From the NCBI RefSeq assembly GCF_052324685.1, contig NC_135212.1, positions 8,618,778 to 8,682,777 on the forward strand: a DNA stretch of 64,000 nucleotides. Direction: 5' to 3'. Origin of the DNA: Brachyhypopomus gauderio (lineage: Eukaryota > Chordata > Actinopteri > Gymnotiformes > Hypopomidae). This document shows positions 34,061 to 46,500 of the stretch, in pieces. The notes beneath the pieces were generated by a model. It did no database searches and had not been told where the DNA came from. It was given only the letters and a program-made list of their open reading frames with translations. A program made the position numbers and the translations under genes. Numbering within the stretch: the stretch's first letter is position 1; each line of letters opens with the position of its first letter.

Positions 34061-37000
34061 CGCGTGTGCGCTGTGGTGTAGGTGTGTGTGTGTGTGTGTG
34101 TGCGCGCTGTGGTTTGTACTCACTTGAGCAGCTGTGGTGTGTGTGTTTGCTTTGGTTTGTACTCACTTGAGCAGCTGTGGTGTGAGACCATACGACACCC
34201 CCAGGTAGTCCAACCTTTCAGCTGTCCTCTCATTCAGCTTCAGCAGGAGGGGAGGCAGGTCTGTCCGGGGAGACACCACCTCTTCCAGGAGACTGACGGC
34301 CTACGCACATAAACGAATGAACAAACCACCTTAATTGTGTAGTGAAACAGGGTTTAAAGGTTTTTTGTTGCCGGCTCTTCAATTCCACCTTTATAAAAAA
34401 AAATGGAGAGACATTTTTTCGTTCCACAAGTGGACAAGAATAGAGTTAATCAGTACCGCTGGAGCCAAAGTCCTCCCAAGCAGATAAAGGATGCAGCACT
34501 CGTTACCTCACTGCTGACGGAGTTGATCGCCCTGGTGTTCGCCTGCTCCCCCTCGTCCAAGAGAGGAAACTGACCCTCATAGTAGCGCTGCAGGAGCTGC
34601 AGAGCACGTGTCCCATAACCCATCTGAGGAACACAGGAACCTCCAGATTAAAGTACAAACACACCACTACCGACCGAACACCAGGAAAACAGGCAAATAA
34701 AGTGGCGAGAACACCACTTCAAGTTTTACTTAATGTCGGTTCAGCACTGGCTGAAAAAGGCAACACGGCAGAAGTAAAGATGACACTGCTTACCCCCTGA
34801 TAGTCCGGGTTCACAGCTATCCGGACAACCCTTCCCCCAGAGAGACCACCAAAATCGGGATCTTGAAACTAAAAACAGGAGCAACACTGTACAAACGGCC
34901 CCCCAAAAAATAAGATTTGATATTATGCTCAGTGGAGCATCAAGGTGAGGTGATACCTGCTCCGACACTGTCCAGGGAATGAGGTCTCCGGAGGCTTTCC
35001 TTCCTCTGGATAAGCTATTTAGGATGGACTGATGAGAAATCTCTCCCTCCAGACACACCTTTAATAGAAGAACGAGATTAAATAACCACTAGTTCAGTAG
35101 GCTTAATCCACTATTAAGAAACTTGTAACAAAAAAAAAAAAAAGTAAATTTTTACCACCAAAAAGTAACAATATATACAAAAGTCATTACTTATTATGTT
35201 TACATCTGTTCTAGAAAGTGCAGGTCACAAGATAAAAAACCAAATCACTTTTTATTCATCAAACAAACCATGCTCAATAGATCAGGTCCCACACCCGATC
35301 TATTGAAGGTGGCCATGTTGAAAACAGATTTTGTACAGAATCTCTGAAACATCTGGTTGACTAGGTATCAGTATCTTTAATAATGTGAAGAAGTATCATT
35401 TGAAAAATGACTTTTTTTTTAAGAGACCCACTCAAATACAGAGGCAATTTCAGATTTATGTTATTCAATAACTGTAGCAACATGATCTTGGTATGAGTCA
35501 TTCAGTTCATATAAAGAACCATGCAATTTTAGCCAGCAACACCAATTCAAAGAGTGAAAACTTTTAATATCAAATCGCAATTCATTCATGTACTTTGACA
35601 GAGGGAGTAAATATTGTTAATGGAACACAACGGTCAAAATATTTTTTGTTCAAAGCCATCACATTTAGAATTTTCGCAGAAGGCATCAATTCAGAGCAAA
35701 AACTGCGAAGGCCATTACCTGCACGACCGCCAAGACCTCAGGCAGAGCGTTGTGTGTGGGAGGAACGGGGGGCAGCAGGCAGAAGAGGTGGTGAGCTGGA
35801 GCATCAGAGAGCATCTGCAGGTCATTGGGGGAGTTCTGCAGAGGCAAACGTCCAGTCAGCACACGTTTCCTAATGCACGTTGGACGGTTAAAGGGAGTCC
35901 AGCGTGTACTCACCTTATAGTGAGACGCCACATAGAGGGCCATGAGACGCTGAAGAAAGGCCTCTGAGGCTTTGTGGTAGCAAAATAACGTGTCTCTGTT
36001 CACGTAGTACCTGTAATAAGGAGCTAAGGAAAGCTACAACTCATTCACACTAAAGAAAGGAGGAACGCGTGCGGCTACAGGGGCCAACCGGGCCACTCCA
36101 CACCGCGGACCGTGAGCGGCAGGGGTCTGGAGGATACAGGTCGCAGGTTTCGGGAAGAGGGCAACCCGAGATGATGCGTGGCACACTCAGACAATCCAGA
36201 CACAGGAGCTCATTCAGCCACTTCTCCACGGCGTCTCCTGGAGCGTAGCGGATAGACTCGTGGAGAGTCGCCTCGTGGAGGGTGCGGGCTGTGGAACGTA
36301 GATTACAGATTAGCGATCCAGAGAGCTGACATGGCTTCACTGTGCGGTCTTACCGGGACTGCTTGACCCCTTTCAGTACATGTGTGGCGGGCTATTTCAC
36401 AGTAAAGGTTTACAAATGTGTTTTTCTACTAACATTACAATTAAGACTGTATTGATATAACGTAGGGTGCAGTCACGGACGTAATTTTGGGGGGGGACTG
36501 GGGGGGACATTTCCCCCCCAATTTTTCAAAAGCCGGCTTTGGTCCCCCCCAGTTTTTACGGTTAAAACCAAATATTTAAATAGCGACGAATCCATGTCCC
36601 CCCCACTTTTGAAATCAAAATTACGTCCATGGGTGCAGTGGGGAGTATTCGGTGTGATGGCTCTCTTAAACCTAAATGGAATGGAACCTCAATGGATCGG
36701 TACAAGAAAACTTCAGGACTGTCTCCTCAAAAGTGTTGAAATGTGCTTGGTGCCAAGGGAGGTCACACTGAATACTTTTGCCTGTAGTAGCCATTTTGTT
36801 CTGAAAATATATATTTTTTGTGTACAAATTTTCTGTTTGTATCTTAACAAATGGACAGAAATAATTATAATTAATAATTATATATACAAAAATGACAACA
36901 AATCTAATGGATGCTTAAGAACTTTAAGACTTTTACACAACAATAATATAAATATATTATAAATTATAGTATATAATATATTATAATATAATAATATATT

Positions 37001-40000
37001 ATTATAATAAGATTATAAATATAATGTTAGAATTCTAAATAATACATAAATATTTAAATATTGCTGGTGTGCCGTGATGGTGATGCTGGGGTACCTGTGG
37101 CCAGTCTGGCGGTGCTGGTGGTTCGGTTCTGGGCGGAGAGCGTCTGCTGACTGTCTGCACTCTGCTGCCTGAGCTGCTGGATGAGCTTGAGAGAAAGGGA
37201 GCGGCCTGTGCCCTCGTACCTGCACACACCCCCCAGGCAAACAGCTGCCTCAGTCACCACACCAACGACAGCTCGCACCATCGCCATGCCAACTGCTACG
37301 TACGGAGGCCAAAATTAACAAACGGTAAATTCTCGGGAAGCAGGACGTGCGGTAAACCTCAAATCTGTGAGCATGTTACGAGAACATTAGCAGCGTCATT
37401 TATTGTCAGGACATGAATTAAAGCGTCGTAACTTGTACAGTGGGGAAAATAAGTATTTAGTCAGTCACCAATTGTGCAAGTTCTCCCACTTAAAAAGATG
37501 AGAGAGGACGGTAATTGACATCATAGGTAGACCTCAACTATGAGAGACAAAATGTGAAAAACAAATTGAGAAAATCATTTTGTCTGACTTTTAAAGAATT
37601 TATTTGCAAATAATGGTGGAAAATAAATATTTGGTCAATAACAAAAGTTCATCTCAATACTTTGTTGTATATACTCTGTTGGCAATGACAGAGGTCAAAC
37701 GTTTTCTGTAAGTCTTCACAAGGTTGGCACACACTGTTGCTGGTATGTTGGCCCATTCCTCCATGCAGATCTCCTCACGTTTCATCTTCATTGCCCTTGC
37801 TGATGGAAGGAGGTTTGCACCCAAAATCTCACAATACATGGCCCCATTCATTCTTTCATGTACACGGACCAGTCGTCCTGGTCCCTTTGCAGAGAAACAG
37901 CCCCAAAGCATGATGTTGCCACCCCCATGCTTGACAGTTGGTATGGTGTTCTTTGGATGCAACTCAGCATTCACTGTCCTCCAAACACGACGAGTTGTGT
38001 TTTTACCAAATAGTTCTACTTTGGTTTCATCTGACCATATGACATTCTCCCAATACTCTTCTGGAACATCCAAATGCTCTCTAGCAAACTTCAGACATGC
38101 CTGGCTTAAGCAGGGGGACACGTCTGGCACTGCAAGATCTGAGTCCCTGGCGTCGTAGTGTGTTGCTGATGGTAGCCTTTGTAACGTTGGTCCCAGCTTT
38201 CTGCAGGTCATTCACTAGATCCCCCCTTGTGGTTCTGGGATTTTTCCTCACCGTTCTTGTGATCATTTTGACCCCACGGGCTGAGATCTTGCGTGGAGCC
38301 CCAGATCGAGGGAGATTAGTAGTGGTCTTGTAGGTCTTCCATTTTCTGATTATTGCTCCCACAGTAGATTTCTTCACACCAAGCTGCTTGCCTATTGCAG
38401 ATTCAGTCTTCCCAGCCTACAATTCGGTTTCTGGTGTCCTCCGACAGCTCTTTCGTCTTCACCATAGTGGAGATTGGAGTGTGACTGTTTGAGGTTGTGG
38501 GCAGGTTTCTTTTATACTGTTAACGACTTCAAACAGGTGCCATTAATACAGGTAATGAGTGGGGGAAAGAGGAGCCTCTTAAAAAAGAAGTTACAGGTCT
38601 GTGACAGCCAGAAATCTTGCTTGTTTGTAGGTGATCAAATACTTATTTTCCACTATTATTTGCAAATAAATTATTTAAAAGTCAGACAAAATTATTTTCT
38701 CAATTTTTTTTCACATTTTGTCTCTCATAGTTGAGGTCTACCTATGATGTCAATTACAGGCCTCTCTCATCTTTTTAAGTGGGAGAACTTGCACAATTGG
38801 TGACTGACTACTTATTTTCCCCACTGTATTTGCATTTGAACAATAGCACGTCTCATCGGTGGAGTGGCCAACCTTCAACCTGTGTCTTTTGCGAGCCAAC
38901 ACGAAAGGACGACCTCCACCGCTGTGACCTCCCTGCAGACGTACAGGCCGGGGCAGTTGTCCTACTCACCCGTTGATGGTGGAGGACATGAACACCAGGT
39001 AAGGGCCGAGCAGCTTCTTCACCAAAGGAAGGGGGATAGCAGCGGCCTCGTCTATGGCCACCAGCTCTGCCTGGCCCAGCTTCACAGAATCAGCAGGGTG
39101 GATGTACTGTAGATGATGGCTCAGATCAGTCTCAGCTCAACTCAAATACAGCAGATGAACACTGTCTAGCCATCATCAATCTCACACGTCTTCTACACTA
39201 CTTTAGCCAGGAGAAGTGAATAACGTCAACTGGCCAAGAATGCAGCCAGTGTACCTGAATGGTCTGACGATGCTCCTTGAAAATATTCACTCTGACCACA
39301 GCCTTATTGAACTCAGGATTCAATGATTGGATTATTTCATAATCCAGATGTTCCTGGAAAACAAATGAATTAATTAATTTATCAATTAACAACAGTTAAC
39401 AATACAATCATATTTCACAGGCAAAGAGAACAAGAGTTGTTAAAGTTCTCATGCTAAAGATGATTGAGATGTGCTGTATGTACTCTGTATGTGCTGTAGT
39501 TTACATAATGAGGATAAGAGCTTAAAGACATCCTTGACATTTTTATCTTCAGTACCATCTACAGGACTGTGGGCTCCCATTCCTTAAAACCCACCCAATG
39601 AACAACCACAAAAAAGACCAGGAAATCTCAAATCAAAATCAGAAATGTACTGACTCGTGATTTCCATCCCAGCATGCAATTTGAGACAGCACAAAACATG
39701 TTATTATTTAAACTGACTAATCCCATATCACCATGGAGTTCAGGTTATTCTTGGGGAGCAAAACTGTTACAACATCAGATGAGTCTGAACTTCAGGGAGT
39801 AAGAATTAAGAACAAACGATCAATTCCTACCTGATACTGAAGGGCATCAAATCCTTTGAATATGAACTCAAACAGAGTGTGCAAGTTGTCTGGGCTAGGA
39901 GACGTGACAAATATATTGGAATAGCTGCAGCCAAACAGAACACAAAGGTGTTAAAACAGACAGAAGTAACCAGATCCATAGAGGAACTGTTAAGTGTGAA

Positions 40001-41799
40001 TGGTCTCTTTTGGTGAGTCTGTCTGTGCTCTCACACCCACCCAAAGGCCACGGCTGCAGCCAATGACAGCCCCAGCGCTGCCGACTTGCCCCGCCCCCGA
40101 GCTGCTGTTAGAGCCACCGTGCTGCGCAACGTCTTTTCTGAAATGGCTTCAATGAACTTGAGCACAGCCTTGGCCTAGACCCCACACATACCCCCCCAGA
40201 CACGTCAAATTAATGAAATTCCTTTTTATTTTATCATCAACTTCATTCATTCAACAATAGTTCAACAACTATTATTAACTATTATGATTAACAACTATAT
40301 GATATATGTAATAACAATATGATTATATATATATATATAATCCACTGCCTCTGGGTGTACCTGGTCCATGGTTTTGCAGCAATCCACTAGAACGCCCACT
40401 GGCTGTGTGTCCTGCAGGGATTCCTTCAGGTCCTTTAGTTCTTGTTCCCGTGGCGACAGACCTTCTTCCTGTTGGTAGAGGCACAGGTCATGAGGCACTG
40501 CTGTGGTAGTGATTGGCCTGGAACTGACCAGGTTTCACCCAGATCTACCTGTGCTCTAGGTGGGACAGGCTTGATGTTTGCAATGTGCTTAGAGATGGGC
40601 AGAATGTTGAGCTGGTCGTCAATGACAACACAGGCCTTACAGGAGGAGAGAGACAAGATAAATCTGTAAAGATAAAAAGGTTGACATTAAGACATCAGTT
40701 GAATGACATTAAGACAATAGCAGGATGAGCCTGTAGATAGATATTATTATTATTAACATGATTTAGATTAAAATGCAATACAGGCATGCAAATACTAACA
40801 ATACCTAAAAATCTGTCACATTTAAGCTCCATAAACTGCAAATGAAATCTACTTCATAAGATCCAACCAACCTTTCATTGAACCTTCCTACAACATCCTG
40901 GTGAGCCTCCGTCCGGTAGCGAGAATGGACGTCCTGCAGGAGACAATGAGCAATCCCAATGAGGCACACGCAGGCAAACACTTAAAAACTTCCTGATCAA
41001 TGTTGCGAGTGCCATTTACCATCGTCATTGTGTAAAGCTGCTTCAGTGAGTTCATGGTCCTGAGGAGAATCACCACAATGCCTCCGCCTTCCACCGTCTC
41101 AACAGTCCGGGCCAAGAGGTTGGGAGTTACAGCCTCAAAGTCCTTTAACACAGTATGAAAAGGAAAGATGTCGCACCAAATGCCCACAATGACTGGGTGT
41201 CTAGAAGGCAATAAGCATGACCAACCTGTAGGACACACATGCCGAATGTGTTACCCAAGATTTTGTGAGTTTCATTGTAGTAACAGTAGCGGATGTTGGT
41301 GGAGGCGATGAACAGCTCAAATGGATCATCTTGCTTCAGATTCAGAGTTCCTGTTTTGATCTTTTTCTGCAGCTGCCGCATCCGCTTCTTACGGTTACTG
41401 CAAAATTATTATAAAGTATTATTAGTAGTATTAGAACAATGTTTCCATCCCAGTGCTGGGACTGGGACTGTCTGGAGTTCCCCGAGACCTGCAATCATAC
41501 CTGCTGAAGTCAAGTTTCTTCTTATAACACCACAGAACCGATGGTCGTGCTCGCACCGTAGCTTTGGACAGCATGTGATGAAGAATGACAACCTAGAATA
41601 CAAATGAACAAGGGTTCTTTACACAGTATCGACTGGTTGTCAAATCGGTTCGGCCTCCAGTACCCAGGTGAGTTATGGATCTTACCTGGTCTCTGCCGTG
41701 ATCTCCAACAATGACGAACATTGTCCGATGTTGTTGTACGACTCCATTTTCGATTTGGACACGAATCCGATTATCGATTTTCTTCCGATACGTTGCCAT
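30842..41799 (-). CDS. nat10: RNA cytidine acetyltransferase NAT10
   Basis: 28 exons in order: 41686-41799, 41501-41592, 41226-41397, 41020-41142, 40872-40933, 40549-40663, 40361-40468, 40041-40174, 39831-39924, 39255-39353, 38970-39106, 37095-37219, 36138-36288, 35914-36010, 35719-35835, 34957-35058, 34794-34868, 34507-34623, 34167-34300, 33829-33877, 33575-33671, 33109-33219, 32856-33028, 32632-32751, 31828-31926, 31579-31652, 31071-31151, 30842-30947. Sum 3078 nt, 1025 aa, the human length. DUF1726 domain ([14 protein letters not shown]). RecA-like helicase: Walker [12 protein letters not shown] (exon 8), Walker B DEAAAIP (exon 11). GNAT core: [13 protein letters not shown] then MGYGTRAL, the acetyl-CoA loop (exons 17-18). 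tRNA-binding C-terminal region; Lys-rich tail ([12 protein letters not shown]), a nucleolar signal. It makes N4-acetylcytidine in 18S rRNA, tRNA-Ser/Leu (with THUMPD1) and mRNA, using ATP and acetyl-CoA. Introns 11 and 12 hold a Tc1-like and a hAT element; exon 19 has duplicated donors. Confidence 0.97.
33474..33525. repeat. Truncated SINE-like repeat in nat10 intron
   Basis: Carries the ggggcacctcagtcatggcctcagg and ccatgactatccc words of the repeat at 1355-1550, with the middle deleted. It lies about 50 bases from exon 21. Confidence 0.5.
33974..34166. repeat. (GT)n tract with three copies of an exon-end sequence
   Basis: Three copies of gtttgtactcac-ctgagcaactgtggtgtg-like sequence start near 33975, 34111 and 34155, separated by (GT)n runs of about 65 and 20 bp. 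The copy at 34155 is the true 3' end and donor of nat10 exon 19; the other two are duplicated fragments inside the intron. Confidence 0.8.
36474..36631. mobile_element. hAT MITE, 158 bp, in nat10 intron 12
   Basis: The ends cacggacgtaattttggggg and, inverted, catggacgtaattttgattt are terminal repeats. Perfect 8-bp duplications ggtgcagt lie at 36466-36473 and 36632-36639. The interior has G-runs near the left end and C-runs further in. No coding capacity. A related, partly decayed copy is embedded in the element at 48562-49427. Confidence 0.85.
36940..37020. repeat. AT-rich low-complexity tract
   Basis: About 80 bp of ataatatattataatata-type sequence next to nat10 exon 12. Confidence 0.8.
37438..38826 (-). 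mobile_element. Tc1-like transposon, 1389 bp, in nat10 intron 11
   Basis: The ends cagtggggaaaataagtatt and, inverted, cagtggggaaaataagtagt are long inverted repeats. They extend through cagtcaccaattgtgcaagttctcccact and further. The target TA is duplicated (37436-37437 and 38827-38828). The ends look young, but the gene inside is broken. Confidence 0.92.
37654..38465 (-). pseudogene. Tc1-like transposase, inactivated
   Basis: Start near 38465 ([20 protein letters not shown], then a stop). Further on are the HTH part ([18 protein letters not shown]), RSGAPRKIS and [11 protein letters not shown], and the first part of the DDE core ([16 protein letters not shown] and [18 protein letters not shown]). 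After [12 protein letters not shown] the protein jumps to [19 protein letters not shown]. The segment normally holding the second Asp and the final catalytic residue (the DNDPKH…PDLNPIE region) is deleted. A frameshift near 38090-38110 and the early stop add to the damage. Confidence 0.85.
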
Positions 41800-42129
41800 G
41801 TCTTTCTATTGCTAACAGAAATAGAGAAATACTGTTTAGGACATTTGTACCACACAAATGGACCGGACAGTGTTAGTTAGGGTGACAAGGGACTCCATGC
41901 TTTAACATTAGGTTCGGTACTTAGATAACGTTAGCTAGTAAGTTTCCTACAACTCCCACCCTAGTAGTTTATTTTTAATATAATGGTCGACAAATTGTAA
42001 ATGATAAACATCCGGATAAATCATACCTCAAACACTAAAAAGGATAAAGAACCACTTTAGCTAAACACTTTCAGAAAATAAACAAGCCTCTTGCACCAAC
42101 ACACCGCACATGCTTGATATGCTCACGTG

Positions 42130-42930
42130 GTACGACAGCGCTCGAGGACACGTTGTGGTTGTGCGACTCGAGGCAGAGGAAGGACCCAGACGCGTGCGTA
42201 TAGCTGTCTTTACTATTGCCGGCACACATCTACATACTACATTTACAAAATAAACCTAAACCGATATCTCATGTATATTGCTGTTTTATGCAATATCATT
42301 TGATTTTTTTTTTCGTTATATTTTCCATGCTATACCTACTGTAAGACGGCAACGTACCACAGCACTAAAGTAACAATAACAGCAGAGGCAAGATGCCAAA
42401 GACCTAGTTCTGTAAAAAGGTTGTAAACATGTAGTTAAAACACCGTATAAAGATTTGTGTATTGCGGAATACGATACTTAAAATGTAATGCATCGTATAC
42501 TTTGAAAATACAGGTAATTTTAAATACTGGTTTATGGAATCTCAAGAGATTACCGTGTTTACAGGTTAATTGGTGCGTGTTTGCATAAATAGCCTTGTGT
42601 TACCAGCTTGAGGATTTGTTAGTTGGTTTTGATAGCTGTGCCTTAGAAGAGATAGGGTAATTTACTGATTGTGGTATACATTACCTAAGCTTGTAGTTCT
42701 GAAACAAACATTTAGAAATATTGATTCAAGATTTATATATTTTATAGAAAATATGCCATCTTATTGACAAATATAAATATCCACCTGTACAAAGTATGAT
42801 TTTCAAACATAAAAGGCCTGCATCTTAATGCAAAAGTGAGCTCGTCAATTTTGACTTGTAAATTGTAAACAAAATAAAATCAGAAATCATAACACCATAA
42901 ATAAAAAACTATTAGAGCAAAGAGTTATGC
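42130..42930. other. Spacer between nat10 5' end and caprin1 3' end
   Basis: About 0.8 kb, AT-rich. It must contain the nat10 promoter; no clear TATA box is seen, and a few CpGs cluster at 42120-42200. No gene or repeat recognised. Confidence 0.4.
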
Positions 42931-42938
42931 AACACATA

Positions 42939-42944
42939 TTTATT
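42939..42944 (-). terminator. caprin1: Poly(A) signal AATAAA, caprin1
   Basis: Reverse-strand caataaatatg about 650 bases past the caprin1 stop codon. Confidence 0.5.
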
Positions 42945-43595
42945 GAAACTTTTAAAGCAACATCAATATACAAATTGAAGAGTTGGGGCTTCTTTAAAAT
43001 GTACCAAAAAGAAAAGAAAAAAAATCTTTAAGGGACCAAACGAATTGGGAGAGAAAGCAGTATTTCCAGGAATCAGACCAGCAGCGGCAGGTATTTTGCT
43101 TTTTATTTTTATTTTTGTAAAAAAAATAAATTAATGATTCTTTATTAAATCAAGTTTTCAGGCCATCTTAAAACCTTGACCGTGAAATTTCAACTTCTGT
43201 CCTTTCTCATTAAATCAAAGGGCCATAATGTAGATTAAGTTTAGTCCTTGACTATGCTAATCTTTCACAGGAACATTACCATAAACATAGTAAGTAATTC
43301 AGGACTAGACTTGATCTATGGTTTTCCAGACAGAGATTTAGCAGTCCTACACTACACAGAATGTTCATGAAGTACTGCCAGTGTCATTTTCATTTGCTTA
43401 ATCTGTGTCCAGAAAACAAATCCTTCTCTTTATTATTTAATTTTTCATTCGTGCCAAAGCAGGTTTTGATCGAATGGCAGGAGGAAAAATACCACTGACG
43501 GGACCAAATGAAAGTGTGAGCTGGAACGTATTCGTTTCCCGCGTCTGACCGAGTGTTCAGTTTAGCCCAAGACCTCAGGTCAGTCCACAAGTGTC

Positions 43596-46500
43596 TCAGG
43601 ACCGCATGGCCTGGCCATTTCCTCGTGGGACTCCTCGAGGACCTTGTCCAGTGGCACGCTTGTAACTTTGTTGGTAACCGTCCTGTAGAGAGTAAACAAC
43701 AATTTATTACTTTTGAAAATTGTTTGTACCCATTATTTCTGCCTGGGTGAATGAAAAACGGACAGATTTATTCACTAATAGTAACCATGACAACAACAAA
43801 GCCTAATGAGTGACGTGTAAACGGCATGTTCAGGTCTTACCCTCTGGTAGTTACTGTTGGAGTAGTCTCGAGGAGTGCTGAACTGGGCCTGTCCATAACC
43901 AGGGTTTGGAGCACCAGAGAAGTTTGCACGGTAACCATCATAACTTCCTGCAAGTAAAAACAAATTCTATACTTTGAGAGACTTGACAGGCATTGAAAAC
44001 TATAATTAAATACTTAAGTTAAGTAAGACATTTAGAGGAACATTACTGTTTACATTTGAATTTCACACAATGTTTAAAACTAGGCCTGTCACGATAACAA
44101 AATTTTCAGAACGATATATTGTCCCAGAAATTATTGCGATAAACGATAATATTGTCATTTTAAAGTGCCATTATAAAATTTTTTCTTGCTTCTGGGCTCC
44201 CCAAAGGAGCTTTAAGACAATGTGCCACAATAATAATATAGTAGCATAATAATACAATTACACCAGTTGGCAGTAATGTATTGTAAAGCTCATGTATGGG
44301 TTCATATTTGAGCTTGACCACATATTTGTAGTGGCAGAGTAAAATGAGATGTCTAATCTCCTTCAGAACACGTGACTTCATTATATAAGGTTGGAATGGC
44401 AGTTTGGGAGATAAAGGTTTTCTTTGGCAGTTCATACTGCATGTTAAATCTTTGCAGCATGTTTATAAATGTTTTCTGACTGTATTTAACGGCAGCATCT
44501 CTTTGGCTATATAGCGAGTTAAGTCTGGTTTAAGCCTGGCCTGGTTTAAACTTGATGCATCGCGAGCCGAGCGAGGGTCTGCGCGGCGAAAATTACGTAA
44601 TCGCGGTGGCCTCGTGCACTGTCGATTCGCAGCGCAATGAACAAAGTCATGTTTGCGGAGTTCATATTCGGGCTATGCGGAGTTTAATTCATAAAGCATT
44701 TGTACGTCACTTTAAAGGTCCATTTCAATATTCCCCAGCACGTTAAACTTAATTAAGTTAAATATTTATACATATACTCGAAATAATTCGCTTTTTATCA
44801 CATCATTTAAGGGTTGTTTATTTTCAAAACGCCCAATCTTAGAACGTCTTCACGTTCTCTCAGGTTTCATCCTGGAATTACAAGAGGCTCGTATTTGTTA
44901 ACTGTTCAGTCAGTCAGATATTTATTGTGAAACGAAGTAGTTACAATTTCAAGTATTTTCAAGTACTTTAGCCTAAATTCCAGCACTTTTCAAACCTGAA
45001 ACACAAAGCAACATTAAAATTCGTCAGGTAAATGTTCCTTCCACTGTTTTTGAGGGGATTTCCTTTATACTACCACATATCGTTTCGAACAACAACGCTT
45101 TCACCGTTCGCGGAGGTTCGCGCGAGGTGAGCGGAGTCGCGCGCTACGGTCACTATAATAACCATTAAATAATGTGATAAAAAGCAAATTATTTCGAGTC
45201 CTATTAGCCTCAAATACGTTCACGAGCTAACACATCTCCACCTGTGTGCGTGGAGGCACTGTTATTGACGTTATTGAAATCTAACGTAGTTGCGGTTTAT
45301 TCTCATGTAAACAAATTTGAGCGGAAACCCAATGGTCAATTATCGACATCAGCAAAAATGATCGCGGTTAAAAAAATTATCGTACGATAAGTCGATAATG
45401 TAATTATCGCGACAGGCCTATTTAAAACCCAACCCTTGTCTGCAACTTCACATACTGTACCAAAGAATTAAATGGGGAAAAAACTAAGCCAGGGGAAAAG
45501 TGACACATTAAACTTGGAAGAATAACTGTCCAGGTGATGCAGCACACCGAGTCAGAGCCAGGACAATTCTGAATAAAAGAATAAAAGGCACTGCACACCG
45601 AGACACTACCCCTGAACCCCTTAATAAAGAATAAAAGGCACTGCACACTGAGACACTACCTCTGAACCCGTTGGACGGTCCTCGGTAGCCGTTGATCATA
45701 CCCCGAGAATTGCGGGGCCCACCGCGGGGCACAGCACGGCTGTTGTAGAAGGACTGCGTCTGCCGGCCAAACGCACCGCCCTGTCCCGCCGTCTGCTGGG
45801 ACAAAGACTGCTGGCCCGTAGACGTGGGAAGTGACTGGTCCTGGAAGGCACCAACCACTGCGAACGAGGAGAACAACCAGACAGACGACGCTGATCAGAG
45901 CGCATCGATGGGACTCGTCTCAAACCAACGCGCTATGGATAAAGTTGCCCACAGCTGGTGTTGAACGGTGCTCACCTGTCTGAAGCTGCTCAGACTGCAG
46001 GTCCGTCTGCTCCACCGGGTGCTGCGTCTGGCTGCTGAAAGGCTGGCTGTAGCCGCCCGGGTACTGGCTGCTTGGCTTCAGAGCATCTGCCTCGTTGGCT
46101 GGTGGAACAGGTGCATTAAGATTGAAAACCTGTGGGGGGAAAATATCCAAGATAGGGAGTTCAAATTAGTTAACAACCTAGACAGAATAGCCATTTTAAT
46201 GTAGACGCAACACATAAGGCAAACGCCTTCATTATACTCTTTATGACCTTTCAATCAATCAATCAATCAAATCTGCTTAAGAGGTCAGAGATGGGCAAGA
46301 TGCATGTAATTATTTATAGCCCCAGGTACAAAGTTACCGTCTGCATGGACTGGAATGGTGCGGCGTTGACGTTGATGCCGCTGCTGTGCAGGGGTTTGGA
46401 GCCAGGCTGGAACACCTGCGCATTCTGGGGGGAGGCCGATAGAGGCGCGGGGGGAGGAGTCTGCTCCGCCAGGGACATGGAGGCCTGCCAACAAAGCACA

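Noticed and set aside
33740-34170. Cys/Val and His/Thr-rich frames
   Set aside because: Translations of the GT/CA microsatellite overlapping nat10 exons on the other strand.
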